Assembly: GCF_900167255.1 (NCBI RefSeq)
Contig: NZ_FUYB01000019.1
Span: 1-64,000, forward strand
Reading direction: 5' to 3'
Source: Thiothrix eikelboomii
GTDB taxonomy: Bacteria; Pseudomonadota; Gammaproteobacteria; Thiotrichales; Thiotrichaceae
Length of the DNA: 64,000 bases
The translations under genes were made by a program, and so were the position numbers. This document shows, one piece after another, positions 1-12,568 of the stretch. How positions within the stretch are numbered: position 1 is the stretch's first letter; each line of letters starts with the position of its first letter. The notes below the pieces were generated by a model. The model was not told the origin of the DNA. It worked only from the letters and a program-made list of their open reading frames with translations, and did no database searches.

Positions 1-236
1 ATGATGAGGTGGGCAATATCATTGTAGTCAAAGAACACTTGGCTAAAAAAACGTTGCATCCGTCGATAGCGAGAGGCAATTTCTGTATCGCTGTCTATAT
101 GCACGGCCAACAAGCTCAGATTCATTTGACGCGCATTCAGCAGCGCCAGCAGCATTGATACAAAACAATCCAGACGGGGCTTGCCCCAACCTAAATAGGC
201 TTTTAAACTGTCTCTCAGTCCATCGCTCAGATCCAT
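1..236 (-). mobile_element. IS4-family transposase, N-terminal part (runs off left edge)
   Basis: The reading frame opens with ATG at 234-236 behind an AGGAG ribosome site and stays open to the window edge (about 78 residues). The protein begins MDLSDGLRDSLKAYLGWGKP and continues with an LLALLNAR stretch and SRYRRMQRFF, the usual N-terminal region of IS4-type DDE transposases; the DDE residues would lie outside the window. The end of the element should lie between 237 and about 330, just before the threonine aldolase gene, but I could not define the terminal inverted repeat because the other end is not visible. The family call rests on recognition of these motifs. An overlapping frame on the same strand (43-291) does not look like a real protein. 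Confidence 0.7.
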
Positions 237-333
237 TTCGCTCTCCTGTGTGGTAACTAGAGAGTAAAACATAGGGGCGATGGACTTTCATCTTTATAGG
301 TAGTCAACTCACTAAATCAATGGGTTAAATGTT

Positions 334-1371
334 TTGTCGTGTACAGAGAATTATGCAGGTATTTGCCCCGCTGCACTCGATTACTTCCAACAGGCGAATA
401 ATTCAGGCCATGAATTAGCTTATGGTGATGATATTTGGACACAAAAGGTATGTGATGCCCTGCGTGATCTGTTTCAAACCGATTGTGAAGTCTTCTTTGT
501 TTTCAATGGCACCGCCGCCAATTCTTTAGCCCTGTCAGCTTTATGTCAAAGCTATCATTCAGTGATTTGCCATGAACTGGCTCATATTGAAACCGATGAA
601 TGTGGTGGCCCTGAATTTTTTTCTAATGGCTCTAAACTACTGGTGGGCAAAGGTGAAAACGGCAAATTAACCCCGGATACTATCGAAGCGATTGTCACCA
701 AACGCAGTGATTTGCATTTTCCTAAACCTAAAGTCGTCTCGATTACTCAAGCCACCGAAGTCGGCAGTGTCTATAGTGTGGAAGAAATTCGTGCTATAGC
801 CGCGATTGCTAAACGCCGACACCTAAAGCTCCACATGGATGGCGCCCGCTTTGCCAATGCTGTCGCCTCTTTAAATGTGCATCCTTCTGAAATCACTTGG
901 CGGGCTGGGGTGGATGTTTTGTGTTTTGGGGGTACGAAAAATGGTTTACCGATTGGCGAGGCTGTGGTGTTTTTTGATACTCATTTAGCAGAAGACTTTG
1001 CTTATCGAGTGAAACAAGCGGGGCAACTCGCTTCTAAAATGCGTTATTTATCTGCGCCTTGGTTAGGTTTATTAGAAAATAATACTTGGCTTAGCAATGC
1101 TCAACATGCGAATGCAATGGCAGAGCGACTCTATCTCTACCTTAAAGAGCTACCTCAAGTACGGATTATGTTTCCACGTCAAGCGAATGCGGTCTTTGCT
1201 GAACTACCTTTACCGGTAATCAAAGGCTTGCAGGCTAAAGGTTGGCGTTTTCATCAATTTATTGGTGCAGGGGGGTGTCGCTTTATGTGTGCTTGGGATA
1301 CGCAAGAAGAGACCGTAACAAGATTTGCGGCAGATATAAAACAGCTGAGTGAAGCCATTGAGCCTGTTTGA
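334..1371 (+). CDS. ltaE: Low-specificity L-threonine aldolase
   Basis: This is a PLP enzyme cleaving L-threonine or allo-threonine to glycine and acetaldehyde. The N-terminal NYAGICP, the AYGDD stretch, the FNGTAAN motif, HMDGARFANA and the PLP-lysine context CFGGTKNGLP are typical of the fold-type I aldolase family, and the length of about 345 residues is full. The start is odd. The first usable in-frame codon is TTG at 334, with no clear ribosome site. The ATG at 329 is out of frame, so the first few residues (normally MxFASDNYAG) seem replaced or shifted. The IS4-type element ends just upstream, so the native promoter and start may have been damaged. Glycine made here would feed the gcvTHP system encoded downstream. 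Confidence 0.85.
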   Translation: MSCTENYAGICPAALDYFQQANNSGHELAYGDDIWTQKVCDALRDLFQTDCEVFFVFNGTAANSLALSALCQSYHSVICHELAHIETDECGGPEFFSNGSKLLVGKGENGKLTPDTIEAIVTKRSDLHFPKPKVVSITQATEVGSVYSVEEIRAIAAIAKRRHLKLHMDGARFANAVASLNVHPSEITWRAGVDVLCFGGTKNGLPIGEAVVFFDTHLAEDFAYRVKQAGQLASKMRYLSAPWLGLLENNTWLSNAQHANAMAERLYLYLKELPQVRIMFPRQANAVFAELPLPVIKGLQAKGWRFHQFIGAGGCRFMCAWDTQEETVTRFAADIKQLSEAIEPV

Positions 1372-1377
1372 ATTTAA

Positions 1378-1405
1378 CAGGTGAGTCCGAACACGCACTC
1401 ACCTG
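1378..1405. terminator. Hairpin between convergent genes
   Basis: A perfect 9-bp inverted repeat (CAGGTGAGT / ACTCACCTG, 10-nt loop) lies between the convergent ltaE and LysM genes. It lacks a strong T-tract on either side, so it may be a bidirectional or Rho-assisted terminator. Confidence 0.45.
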
Positions 1406-1425
1406 ACTGCTTAAGCGTCTAGCTA

Positions 1426-1851
1426 TTAAGCGACGCGCAGCATCTGCCCAATTTCAATATGATTTGCTTCATAAGCACTGATATTATTTAATTTCATCAA
1501 GCGCTTAACGGTCGTGCCATAACGGGCGGCGATTTTAGAGAGACTATCACCGGGCTTGACTACCACTACCTTGTAGTGTGCTTTTTTCTTCCAGCTTTTG
1601 CCCCAACGCTGTTCAAATTTATTGCTGTAATAGCTGTGGCTTCTATTCACAACTCGAATAGCGGGACGATGCCCTAAATCATCAGAACTCACCACACTAA
1701 TGCTCGCACTCACACGCGGCTGGCTGTGGTGGGGAATATTAGTGATCGGGTGATCAATATAAGTTGAGCTACGGCCATCAGCCAAGCTAGTGCCAGCCAT
1801 TGCTGTGACGGTTAAAGCAACAATACCTGCAAGTAAATGACGAATTTTCAT
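1426..1851 (-). CDS. Secreted LysM-domain protein
   Basis: A small exported protein of 141 residues. Residues 1-24 form a signal peptide ending in AGTSLA, followed by a linker of about 65 residues without recognised domain. A single C-terminal LysM domain (about residues 94-140) contains VKPGDSLSKIAARYG and IGQMLRV, which would bind peptidoglycan or chitin-like glycans. No catalytic domain is present, so it is probably a cell-wall-binding periplasmic or outer-surface protein. It is monocistronic and convergent with ltaE. Its specific role is unknown. Confidence 0.8.
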   Translation of the reverse strand: MKIRHLLAGIVALTVTAMAGTSLADGRSSTYIDHPITNIPHHSQPRVSASISVVSSDDLGHRPAIRVVNRSHSYYSNKFEQRWGKSWKKKAHYKVVVVKPGDSLSKIAARYGTTVKRLMKLNNISAYEANHIEIGQMLRVA

Positions 1852-2083
1852 GGGGAAGACTCCTAATTCTGAACTGAAGACGGTTCAACTGTTGTTAGTG
1901 ACCATGTATCAAAGTATGCAGGAAACTTCGGGGCTGGAAACTCCCTTAAATACGGTGAGTTGCTTGAACTTTGCTCCCCTAAATGAGGGATAAGATCACT
2001 AGCCTAAAAGACTGCTCGGATGCCTCGCATGCGGCCAAGCCTTTTGCTAGACTGTCAAGTCCCTTAACTCATAGAAATACTTT

Positions 2084-3302
<1,219 letters not shown>

Positions 3303-3326
3303 AATGGCTAATCTAAAGCAATTTTC

Positions 3327-4472
3327 ATGAGTCTTAAACTGGCTTTAAATGCTACTGCACTCTTATCCCCTCTTACGGGGATAGGTCAATATGTATTAAA
3401 TCTTGCTAAAGAGCTTATTAAATCGGGTACTATTGACCTTGATTTTTTTTATGCCCTATATTGGCAGAAAACAATTCTCGATTCACCCGTGGCCTACAGC
3501 AATCAGTTACGTAGCAGTATTAGAGACTACGTACCTTGCTCTTATGAACTAAGTCGTTTTCTACAAAAACTTAGATTCACTCAACATACAAAAAATAATA
3601 AATTTGATCTTTATCATGAGCCTAATTATCTACTAATGCCATTTGATGGGCCATCAGTAGTTACCGTTCACGATCTATCATGGATACATTACCCTGAGCT
3701 ACATCCAGTTAATCGAGTTCGTGCTTTAAATAAGTATTTTGAAAAATCACTAGAAAATGCTAATTATATTCTGACGGATTCAGAGTATGTTCGCCAAGAA
3801 ATCATACAATTACTTTCTGTCAAACCAGATAAGGTACAAGCGATTCACCTTGGAGTAGATGCGCTGTTTCAACCACACACTGAAGAAGATGTGAAAGCTA
3901 TCTTGCAAAAATATGGGCTGATTTATAATAGGTATTTATTAGCTGTAGGAACATTAGAACCCAGAAAAAATCTTAATTTTGCTTTACAGGCTTACCAACA
4001 GTTACCTAGTGATCTGAGAAAGATATTTCCATTGATTATTATTGGTATGAGAGGATGGAAGCTCAGTGAACTAGATTATTCGCTACAAAGATCAATTAAT
4101 AGAGAGGAAATCAAACTACTCGGCTATATTCCACGCACTGATTTGGCAGCGATTACAGCCGGTGCAACAACGCTTATTTATCCATCTATCTATGAGGGGT
4201 TCGGCCTTCCCCCTTTAGAAGCGATGGCTTGTGGTGTTCCACCTATTATTTCCGCTGTTTCTTCATTACCTGAAGTTGTTAGAGATGGTGGGGTAACTAT
4301 TGCCCCGACCGATCAACAAGCTTTAACTAACGCAATTAACCGATTAATTGATGATCCTGCTTACAGAAAAAAATTGGGTCGGCAAGCACTTAAGCTCGCT
4401 CAGCCTATGACTTGGCAATTTTGCGCTGCCCAAACCTACCAAGCTTATCAGAAAACTCTTTCTTTATACTGA
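3327..4472 (+). CDS. GT4-family glycosyltransferase
   Basis: A GT-B fold retaining glycosyltransferase of 381 residues. The N-terminal domain opens with LALNATALLSPLTGIGQYVL, containing the glycine-rich acceptor-side loop. The C-terminal donor domain contains AVGTLEPRKNL and the E-x7-E signature YEGFGLPPLEAMACGVP, followed by SSLPEVVRDGG. This arrangement is typical of GT4 mannosyl- or rhamnosyltransferases of O-antigen pathways. It lies 24 bp after gmd and 10 bp before a second glycosyltransferase. Donor and acceptor are not known; use of a GDP-linked sugar is inferred from gmd next door. Codon use is more AT-rich than in neighbouring housekeeping genes, as often seen for polysaccharide genes. 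Confidence 0.85.
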   Translation: MSLKLALNATALLSPLTGIGQYVLNLAKELIKSGTIDLDFFYALYWQKTILDSPVAYSNQLRSSIRDYVPCSYELSRFLQKLRFTQHTKNNKFDLYHEPNYLLMPFDGPSVVTVHDLSWIHYPELHPVNRVRALNKYFEKSLENANYILTDSEYVRQEIIQLLSVKPDKVQAIHLGVDALFQPHTEEDVKAILQKYGLIYNRYLLAVGTLEPRKNLNFALQAYQQLPSDLRKIFPLIIIGMRGWKLSELDYSLQRSINREEIKLLGYIPRTDLAAITAGATTLIYPSIYEGFGLPPLEAMACGVPPIISAVSSLPEVVRDGGVTIAPTDQQALTNAINRLIDDPAYRKKLGRQALKLAQPMTWQFCAAQTYQAYQKTLSLY

Positions 4473-4482
4473 TTAGTCATTC

Positions 4483-5616
4483 ATGAAAATACTCTGCTTC
4501 GGACGGTTTTATGATAAATTCCCAGGAGGTATACAAACTCATATTGCGCATTTATTTGCAGCCTTAAACAATAAGGTTGAGTTTGTCCATCTAGTGCCTA
4601 GCAGAGACTTTACTAAAGCTCAGCTTTCACTTCATGGGTATCCGGTTATTCGAACCCCCAGTCTAAATATAGATGGTAGCTTGGCAATTTCCCCGACTTT
4701 AGTTACAGAAGCCATTAAGCTGCACAAAAAATATCAGTTTGATTTGATACATCTGCATTTTCCAGACCCTATGTCACATCTGGCATCTTTGGCTCTTCCC
4801 TCTGATATACCGCGTATTATTAGCTGGCATGCTGATATTACACGTCAAAAAATATTAAAGCACTTTTATCATCCTTTACTAAACAAGGCTATCAATCAGG
4901 CAGCAACCATTGTTGTGGCAACTCCAGCTCATATTACAAGTTCACCAGAGTTATCTCACCTTCATGAGAATAAGCTTTCAATCATCCATTATGGTTTTGA
5001 CTTGAATAGGTTTCTAAAATCACATCCAAAAACTGAAAAAATAAAAAATCAGTTTCCCGGCTTGCGTATTTTTGCACTGGGCCGTCATGTGTATTATAAA
5101 GGCTTTGATATTTTAATTAGAGCCGTGCACCAATTACCTGTCGATACACAAATACTTATTGGTGGTTTAGGGCCACTAACAGAAATTTGGAAAAAATTAG
5201 CTGCAAGCGAAGGGCTGCATGAACGCATTCATTTTTTGGGTCTTGTGCCCGATGAGGTTTTACTGGCTTATTATCAAGCCTGTGATATTTTTTGCTTACC
5301 CGCTACCTCTTCAGCTGAAGCCTTTGGTATTGTACAGGTCGAGGCGATGGCGGCAGGAAAACCCATCGTTAGTACTCGCTTAAATAATGGTGTTGATTTT
5401 GTTAACCAGCATGGAACTACTGGCTTAACTGTAGAGCCGAATAATGTAAATGCTCTTGCTGATGGATTAAATAAATTATTGGCTAACCCAATATTAAGGC
5501 AACAATTAGGAGAACAAGCTCGTTACCGAGCCATTAATGACTTCTCATTAGAAACAATGGGGCAAAAAACCTTTGAACTATATCAACAAGTAATCATTGA
5601 GAACAAAAAGCCATGA
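4483..5616 (+). CDS. GT4-family glycosyltransferase
   Basis: A second GT-B transferase (377 residues), opening MKILCFGRFYDKFPGGIQTH, with the GGIQTH acceptor loop. The donor half contains ALGRHVYYKGFDILI, IGGLGPL and the E-x7-E motif AEAFGIVQVEAMAAGKP. It probably adds another sugar in the same glycan as the preceding enzyme. It is the last gene of the gmd operon and is followed at once by an intrinsic terminator. Substrate is unknown. Confidence 0.85.
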   Translation: MKILCFGRFYDKFPGGIQTHIAHLFAALNNKVEFVHLVPSRDFTKAQLSLHGYPVIRTPSLNIDGSLAISPTLVTEAIKLHKKYQFDLIHLHFPDPMSHLASLALPSDIPRIISWHADITRQKILKHFYHPLLNKAINQAATIVVATPAHITSSPELSHLHENKLSIIHYGFDLNRFLKSHPKTEKIKNQFPGLRIFALGRHVYYKGFDILIRAVHQLPVDTQILIGGLGPLTEIWKKLAASEGLHERIHFLGLVPDEVLLAYYQACDIFCLPATSSAEAFGIVQVEAMAAGKPIVSTRLNNGVDFVNQHGTTGLTVEPNNVNALADGLNKLLANPILRQQLGEQARYRAINDFSLETMGQKTFELYQQVIIENKKP

Positions 5617-5659
5617 AGCTAATTATTACACTGCTGATTCATTTTTATCACTCCAGCTC

Positions 5660-5687
5660 GGGAAGAGCGCTAGTCTCTTCCCTTTTC
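5660..5687 (+). terminator. Intrinsic terminator after the gmd-glycosyltransferase operon
   Basis: An 8-bp perfect stem GGGAAGAG / CTCTTCCC with a 7-nt loop is followed by TTTT, placed between the second glycosyltransferase and the convergent gcvP. Confidence 0.75.
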
Positions 5688-5704
5688 TCAATCACTATTC
5701 AAAT

Positions 5705-8584
5705 CTACCGATAACTCTCCATCGGCGGACATGAACACACCAAGTTCCGATCCCCGTAGACATTATCAATCCTATTAACCGTCGGCCAATACTTTGCAGT
5801 GGGAATAACCCCTTGCGGAAATACTGCTTCTGTTTGGCTATATGGACGCTCCCAACCCTTCACCAAATCGTCTAAGGTATGCGGTGCATTCACCAATGGA
5901 TTATTCTCCGGCGGCCAAATACCCTCTTGCACTTTGCGAATCTCTTCACGGATCGCAATCATCGCATTACAAAAACGATCTAACTCCTCTTTAGGTTCAG
6001 ATTCGGTCGGCTCAATCATTAACGTACCCGCGACTGGAAACGACATGGTAGGGGCGTGAAAACCATAATCCATTAAGCGCTTGGCAATATCCGATTCATC
6101 AATACCTGAGGCTGCTTTCAGTGGGCGAATATCAATAATACACTCATGAGCTACCCGCCCATTCGCGCCCCGGAATAACACTGGATAATGCTCAGATAAC
6201 CGTTGCATGATGTAATTAGCATTAAGAATCGCCATTTCAGTCGCACGCTTTAAACCATCTGCCCCCATAAGTTTAATATACGTCCATGAAATCGGCAGGA
6301 TTGAACCACTCCCATAAGGAGCAGCAGAAATCGCGCTATTCCCATGTGGAATGCCATCCGGCGGATTGACCACATTGCTGGATAAAAAGGGTGCGAGGTG
6401 CGCTTTTACCCCAATCGGTCCCATCCCAGGGCCACCACCGCCGTGTGGGATCGCAAAGGTTTTATGCAGATTCAGATGCGATACATCCGAGCCAAATTGA
6501 CCGGGTTTAGACAGACCAACCTGTGCATTCATATTCGCACCGTCCATATAAACCTGCCCACCGTACTGATGAACGATGCTACAAATCTCAACAATATCCT
6601 GCTCGAATACACCATGTGTAGATGGATAAGTGACCATTAAGCAAGATAAATTCGTAGCATATTGCTCAGCTTTAGCCCGTAAATCGGCTAGATCGACATT
6701 GCCATTGGCATCACACTCCACCACCACGACTTTGAGATTGACCATCGCGGCTGAGGCCGGATTCGTGCCATGTGCCGAGCTTGGAATCAAGCAGACATCC
6801 CGCTGCCCTTGCCCAATACTCGCCTGATAACGACGAATCGCAACCAAACCCGCATACTCGCCTTGCGCCCCCGAATTCGGCTGCATCGAAATAGCATCAT
6901 AACCCGTGATTTCAATCAGCCAAGCTTCCAATTCCTTAATCATGGTGCGATAGCCCACGGTTTGTTCATTGGGAGCAAACGGATGAAGATCAGCAAATTC
7001 TGGCCAAGTCACTGGCATCATTTCAGCCGTGGCATTCAGCTTCATCGTGCATGAACCTAGTGGAATCATGCCATGCGTTAAGGAAAAATCTTTATTTTCC
7101 AAACGCTTCAAATAGCGCAACATTTCCGATTCGGAATGATGGGCATTGAATACCGGATGAGTTAAGAAAGCGCTAGTACGTTGATAGCCAGCAGGCAGAC
7201 CCGTGAAGTTGTTGGCCAGCACCTGTTGATCCAAGGCATCCACCGTTAAACCATGCCCTGCACCGAGCAATACATCCAATAACTCGGCAAGATCCGCGCG
7301 GGTCTTGCGCTCATCCAAGCTAATCCCCACCTGTGTATCAGAGAGTTTACGCAAATTAATGCCAGCGGCTAAAGCCCGCTCATAAGCACCTACACTCTCC
7401 ACGACCAACGTATCGAACCAAGTATCATGCAATAGCTTCACGCCTTTTTGCTGCAAGCCTAGCGCTAAAATTGAGGTCAAGCGATGAATACGGCAAGCGA
7501 TGGTCTTTAGACCTGCAGGGCCGTGATAAACTGCATAGAAGGCCGCCATATTCGCTAGCAAAGCTTGGGCTGTGCAAATATTCGAGGTCGCTTTCTCACG
7601 GCGAATATGCTGCTCACGGGTTTGCATTGCCATCCGCAAGGCTTGCTTACCATGACTATCAATCGACACGCCGATCACCCGCCCCGGCATAGTGCGCTTA
7701 TAAGCCTCTTTAGTCGCAAAAAAAGCCGCATGTGGCCCGCCAAATCCCATCGGCACACCAAAACGCTGCGAATTGCCGACTACCACATCAGCGCCCATCT
7801 CACCGGGTGACTTCAGCAAGACCAAGGCCATCAGATCTGTCGCCACACACACTAGAGCTTTTTGAGCATGGGCTTGTTTAATCGTCGCTTCAATGTCGCC
7901 GATTTCGCCACTTACCGCTGGATATTGCAGCATGACACCAAAGACGTTCTGCTGTGCCAAATCCTGCACTTTGCCAATCACCAGCTCAAAGCCAAAATAC
8001 TCTGCTCGCGTTTTCAGCACGTCGATGGTTTGTGGCAAAACCTCATCGCTGACAAAGAACTTATCCGACCTCAGCTTATTCGAGCGCTTACACAAAGCCA
8101 TCGCTTCTGCTGCTGCGGTCGCTTCATCCAACAAAGAGGCATTGGCAATATCCATGCCTGTTAAATCCATCACCATCTGCTGATAATTCAGCAGCCCCTC
8201 CAAACGCCCTTGTGAGATTTCTGGCTGATAAGGGGTATACGCCGTATACCAGCCGGGATTTTCCATCACATTGCGCAAAATCACTGGGGGTACTAGCGTG
8301 TCATAATAGCCCATGCCGATATACGACTTATTCAGCTTATTCTGGGCAGCTAACTGCTTGAGATAAGCCAGCGTCTCAGCTTCAGTGCGGCTATTCTCAA
8401 ACCCTAAAGGCGCAGCAGTGAGAATAGCGCTTGGCACTGTGCTTTTAATCAAAGCCTCCAGTGAATCTGCCTGCACTGTTGCGAGCATGGCTTGGGTATC
8501 CGAGGCAGACGGACCAATATGGCGAGCAATAAAATCAGCGCGCTGCTCTAACTCACTGAGAGCAACGGTTAAATCTGTCATCAT
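5705..8584 (-). CDS. gcvP: Glycine dehydrogenase (decarboxylating), P-protein
   Basis: The 959-residue single-chain P-protein uses PLP to decarboxylate glycine and pass the aminomethyl group to the lipoyl arm of GcvH. N-terminal (residues about 15-440) and C-terminal PLP-enzyme halves are both present. The PLP lysine lies in [18 protein letters not shown], and the LGSCTMKLN motif is in place. The length is that of the homodimeric type of most Gammaproteobacteria. It is the last gene of the riboswitch-controlled gcvT-gcvH-gcvP operon, 20 bp after gcvH. It starts at tandem ATG codons (8584 or 8581). Confidence 0.97.
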   Translation of the reverse strand: MMTDLTVALSELEQRADFIARHIGPSASDTQAMLATVQADSLEALIKSTVPSAILTAAPLGFENSRTEAETLAYLKQLAAQNKLNKSYIGMGYYDTLVPPVILRNVMENPGWYTAYTPYQPEISQGRLEGLLNYQQMVMDLTGMDIANASLLDEATAAAEAMALCKRSNKLRSDKFFVSDEVLPQTIDVLKTRAEYFGFELVIGKVQDLAQQNVFGVMLQYPAVSGEIGDIEATIKQAHAQKALVCVATDLMALVLLKSPGEMGADVVVGNSQRFGVPMGFGGPHAAFFATKEAYKRTMPGRVIGVSIDSHGKQALRMAMQTREQHIRREKATSNICTAQALLANMAAFYAVYHGPAGLKTIACRIHRLTSILALGLQQKGVKLLHDTWFDTLVVESVGAYERALAAGINLRKLSDTQVGISLDERKTRADLAELLDVLLGAGHGLTVDALDQQVLANNFTGLPAGYQRTSAFLTHPVFNAHHSESEMLRYLKRLENKDFSLTHGMIPLGSCTMKLNATAEMMPVTWPEFADLHPFAPNEQTVGYRTMIKELEAWLIEITGYDAISMQPNSGAQGEYAGLVAIRRYQASIGQGQRDVCLIPSSAHGTNPASAAMVNLKVVVVECDANGNVDLADLRAKAEQYATNLSCLMVTYPSTHGVFEQDIVEICSIVHQYGGQVYMDGANMNAQVGLSKPGQFGSDVSHLNLHKTFAIPHGGGGPGMGPIGVKAHLAPFLSSNVVNPPDGIPHGNSAISAAPYGSGSILPISWTYIKLMGADGLKRATEMAILNANYIMQRLSEHYPVLFRGANGRVAHECIIDIRPLKAASGIDESDIAKRLMDYGFHAPTMSFPVAGTLMIEPTESEPKEELDRFCNAMIAIREEIRKVQEGIWPPENNPLVNAPHTLDDLVKGWERPYSQTEAVFPQGVIPTAKYWPTVNRIDNVYGDRNLVCSCPPMESYR

Positions 8585-8604
8585 GTGTCTTACTCAGTGG
8601 GTGA

Positions 8605-8997
8605 TTAAGCTTCGGAAGCAACCAATTCGCCATAAGCGTCAGCGCTCAGTAAAGCGGCTAGGTCACTTGAATTTTCTAATTTTAATTTGAAAATCCAACC
8701 CGCCTCATAGGGATCAGTATTGACTAATTCAGGGCTATCGTCTAACTCATGATTAACCTCAAAAACTTCGCCGCCAATCGGGGCATAAATATCGGAGGCT
8801 GCTTTTACTGATTCCACCACTCCGCATTCATCGCCCGCCGAGAGAATTGAGCCGATCTCTGGCAGCTCCACAAACACTAAATCACCTAATAAGGCTTGAG
8901 CATGGTCAGTGATACCAATGGTCACCGTGCCATCACCATGATCCAAAATCCATTCATGTGAATCGGCATATTTTAAATTAGCTGGAACATTGCTCAT
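8605..8997 (-). CDS. gcvH: Glycine cleavage system H protein
   Basis: The 130-residue lipoyl carrier protein shuttles the aminomethyl intermediate between P, T and L proteins. The lipoylation lysine is in [15 protein letters not shown] (ESVKAASD), and the N-terminal YADSHEWI is typical. An AGGAG ribosome site precedes ATG at 8997. It is the middle gene of gcvTHP. The L-protein and lipoylation enzymes are not in this window. Confidence 0.97.
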   Translation of the reverse strand: MSNVPANLKYADSHEWILDHGDGTVTIGITDHAQALLGDLVFVELPEIGSILSAGDECGVVESVKAASDIYAPIGGEVFEVNHELDDSPELVNTDPYEAGWIFKLKLENSSDLAALLSADAYGELVASEA

Positions 8998-9023
8998 CTG
9001 AAATCTCCTAATTAACTTAACAA

Positions 9024-10106
9024 TTAACTTAAAACTGACTGACCATGACGCACAAACACGGGTTTAACCACTTTAGCGGGCTGTAATTTACCACGAATAT
9101 CGACCAAACAGTGATCACCACAGGCTGCTGGCACACGGGCTAAAGCAATTGCTAGCCCCAGCGTGGGTGAGAAACTGCCACTGGTAATTTCACCCTCGCC
9201 CGCCTCACAAATAACCCTCATGTGATTGCGGAGTACACCCTTACCTTCTAGCACTAAACCCACCCATTTTTGCTGCACGCCCGCCGCCTTCTCAGCTTCT
9301 AAGGCTTGACGACCTATAAAATCACGCTCAGCAGGCTGCCAAGCAATCGTCCAAGCCAAACCAGAGGTCAATGGCGAGGTCGTTTCATCCATATCCGTGC
9401 CATATAAATTCATCCCTGCTTCTAGCCGCAAGGTATCCCGCGCCCCTAAACCGGTCGGGGCTATCCCTGCTTGAATTAAAGCCGCCCAAACCTTGGCTGC
9501 TTGCTCAGCAGGAAACATCATTTCAAAACCATCCTCACCGGTATAACCGGTGCGTGCAATAAACCAAGTCCCAATTTGTGCGCCATAAAAAGGCTGCAGT
9601 GGCTCAGCTATAGCGATTTCATCTGTAGGCATCAGGGAAAATACTTTAGCGCGTGCATTCGGTCCTTGTACCGCCAACATGGCTAAATCTGAGCGTTCGG
9701 TTAAGCTAGCATCGAAGCCCTGAAGTTGGGCTTGCATCCAAGCAAGGTCTTTAGCGCGCGTGGCTGCATTCACGACCAGTCGATAAGAGGTAGCCGATAA
9801 ATAATAAACGATGAGATCATCAATCACCCCACCCTCTGCAGTCAGCATGCAGCTATACAGGGCTTTACCGGGTTCTTTGAGTTTATCGACATTATTGGCC
9901 AGCAGCTTTAAGAGGTAGGGCTTCGCCTCACTACCTTGTAGGTCTAACACCACCATGTGTGAGACATCGAACATACCCGCATCACTGCGGACCTGTTTAT
10001 GTTCTTGCAGCTGTGAGCCATAGTGAATCGGCATTTCCCAGCCCGCGAAATCAACCATTTTCGCGCCAGCCTCGAGATGCTGTGAATAGAAAGGGGTTCG
10101 TTGCAC
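9024..10106 (-). CDS. gcvT: Aminomethyltransferase (T protein)
   Basis: A 360-residue folate-dependent enzyme that releases ammonia and transfers the methylene group to tetrahydrofolate. It shows [14 protein letters not shown] near the N-terminus, the GMFDVSHM motif and [11 protein letters not shown], followed by the [14 protein letters not shown] folate-site region. It is the first gene of the operon and lies directly behind the tandem glycine riboswitch and its terminator, so expression should rise with glycine. Confidence 0.97.
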   Translation of the reverse strand: MQRTPFYSQHLEAGAKMVDFAGWEMPIHYGSQLQEHKQVRSDAGMFDVSHMVVLDLQGSEAKPYLLKLLANNVDKLKEPGKALYSCMLTAEGGVIDDLIVYYLSATSYRLVVNAATRAKDLAWMQAQLQGFDASLTERSDLAMLAVQGPNARAKVFSLMPTDEIAIAEPLQPFYGAQIGTWFIARTGYTGEDGFEMMFPAEQAAKVWAALIQAGIAPTGLGARDTLRLEAGMNLYGTDMDETTSPLTSGLAWTIAWQPAERDFIGRQALEAEKAAGVQQKWVGLVLEGKGVLRNHMRVICEAGEGEITSGSFSPTLGLAIALARVPAACGDHCLVDIRGKLQPAKVVKPVFVRHGQSVLS

Positions 10107-10127
10107 TTGATTCTCCCGTTAACAATA

Positions 10128-10160
10128 AAAAAGGGCGGCAGACTGTTAATCTACCGCCCC
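10128..10160 (-). terminator. Rho-independent terminator, expression platform of the glycine riboswitch
   Basis: On the minus strand a stem GGGCGGTAGA / TCTGCCGCCC with a short loop is followed by a TTTTTT run, between the second glycine aptamer and the gcvT start. Its position suggests that glycine binding prevents its formation and lets transcription run into gcvTHP. Confidence 0.85.
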
Positions 10161-10348
10161 TCTGTCCTTGTTACCTGAGAGATTCCTTATTGATGAGCAA
10201 TAAGTTACTACCCTTCGGTGGATGCAGCCGCATCACTCTCCAGAGTCAACCATCACCCACAGTCCTTTTGCCTGAGCGTTTACGGGCTATGCGCCTTCGG
10301 CGGCTTCCTTAAGAAGCACTCTCCTGCGGGTATCTTTGTTGAAGGGAG
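10158..10348 (-). promoter_or_regulatory. Tandem glycine riboswitch
   Basis: Two consecutive glycine aptamers read on the minus strand upstream of gcvT. The first has GGAGAG, the GCCGCCGAAGGCGC internal part and CTCAGGCAAAAGGAC. The second has GGAGAG, CACCGAAGGG and CTCAGGTAACAAGGAC. These are the conserved glycine aptamer landmarks in the expected order, and the terminator at 10128-10160 serves as the switch. The remaining sequence to 10466 holds no gene. Confidence 0.95.
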
Positions 10349-10466
10349 AGTTTATCGCATAAATACGCTCAAAAGGTAGCAAAAACCAATAAAGTTTTAG
10401 CATTTAAATACTAGCTTAGGAATAGCTGAGGCATAAGTGTTCACATTAAGTACTCAAATTCAGCAC

Positions 10467-10940
10467 TCAATCTTGGAAAGTGAAACGGAAACGCTGCCCC
10501 GAATCCTGCCATGATTTAAGCCACTCTCGAGTCAAGGCATTATCCTCTAACTCCAAAACAAATTGGGTATTGGCTACCTGCACTCGCTCGCAATACGTTT
10601 GTTGGCAAGGTTGCAGCGCTGGCAGCACTTTAATTAACTCACCCTGTTGATTAAAAAATAATAAGCTCAAGGGTAGGAGCGTATTTTTCATCCAGAACGC
10701 CACTTCAGCCTCGTGCTCAAATACAAATAAAGCACCCTGCCCTGTTGGCAAGGCCTTGACCCACATTAAACCTTGTGCGCGTTCAGCAGGCGTATCAAAC
10801 ACTACGACTTTAATCGGCTGATTATTTAAAACCAAGGTGTGATCGAAGTTTAAGGGCTGCGCTTGCGACTCAGGATTTGACTGCTCCTTGCAAGCAGTCA
10901 AACCATACAGCAGGATAAGAACAACTAGCAGCAAACGCAT
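10467..10940 (-). CDS. DUF192-family lipoprotein
   Basis: A DUF192 protein of 157 residues. Residues 1-18 are a lipoprotein signal with lipobox LTAC. The domain follows with AERAQGLMWV, the VFEHEAEVAFWMKNTLLPL core and VLELEDN near the end. The biochemical role of DUF192 is not established. The ATG at 10940 is preceded by GTG; I prefer the ATG. It lies 15 bp after serS on the same strand and is probably cotranscribed with it. Confidence 0.85.
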   Translation of the reverse strand: MRLLLVVLILLYGLTACKEQSNPESQAQPLNFDHTLVLNNQPIKVVVFDTPAERAQGLMWVKALPTGQGALFVFEHEAEVAFWMKNTLLPLSLLFFNQQGELIKVLPALQPCQQTYCERVQVANTQFVLELEDNALTREWLKSWQDSGQRFRFTFQD

Positions 10941-10955
10941 CACATTAGGCTAGAT

Positions 10956-12242
<1,287 letters not shown>

Positions 12243-12410
12243 TCATTATTTTAAGAAAAGTCTATCATAGCAAACCTCAAAGGCTTGCCGTAGTAAGCTT
12301 AGCAAGGAAAACCGCTGAACTGCGTGCGGCTTTGTACCTCTTGACGTAAAAAAATACCTTTTTATCAATAGTTACGGTCAAATGAGCCGTCTCACACTAG
12401 ACTTGAACTG

Positions 12411-12531
12411 AGGATGCCTGTCGGTTAGGGTACAAGGAAAGGCAAGCATCCTTCGGTCAGAGTCAGTTGATGGTGTTTGTCTCTAGCACCATTGGGAAAG
12501 GTGAAAGCCCCATGAAAATGGGGCTTTCTAC
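12411..12531 (+). ncRNA. Candidate structured RNA upstream of thiL
   Basis: Within the 338-bp gap between serS and thiL, three consecutive stem-loops are visible: AGGATGC (12411-12417) with GCATCCT (12446-12452); ATGGTG (12470-12475) with CACCAT (12487-12492); and a strong 11-bp stem GAAAGCCCCAT / ATGGGGCTTTC (12503-12528) with a GAAA tetraloop. The last resembles a terminator or attenuator although its T-tract is weak. This could be a 5' leader of thiL or an independent small RNA. It does not show the conserved TPP-riboswitch landmarks. No family is recognised. Confidence 0.4.
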
Positions 12532-12568
12532 ATTTGGACTAGACTCACTGAACTCTCTGATTTTCAAC

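Noticed and set aside
43..291. 82-codon minus-strand frame at the left edge
   Set aside because: The neighbouring frame (1-236) matches IS4-type transposases; this one does not.
12350..12568. TPP riboswitch before thiL
   Set aside because: The conserved CUGAGA and ACCUGA landmarks are absent.
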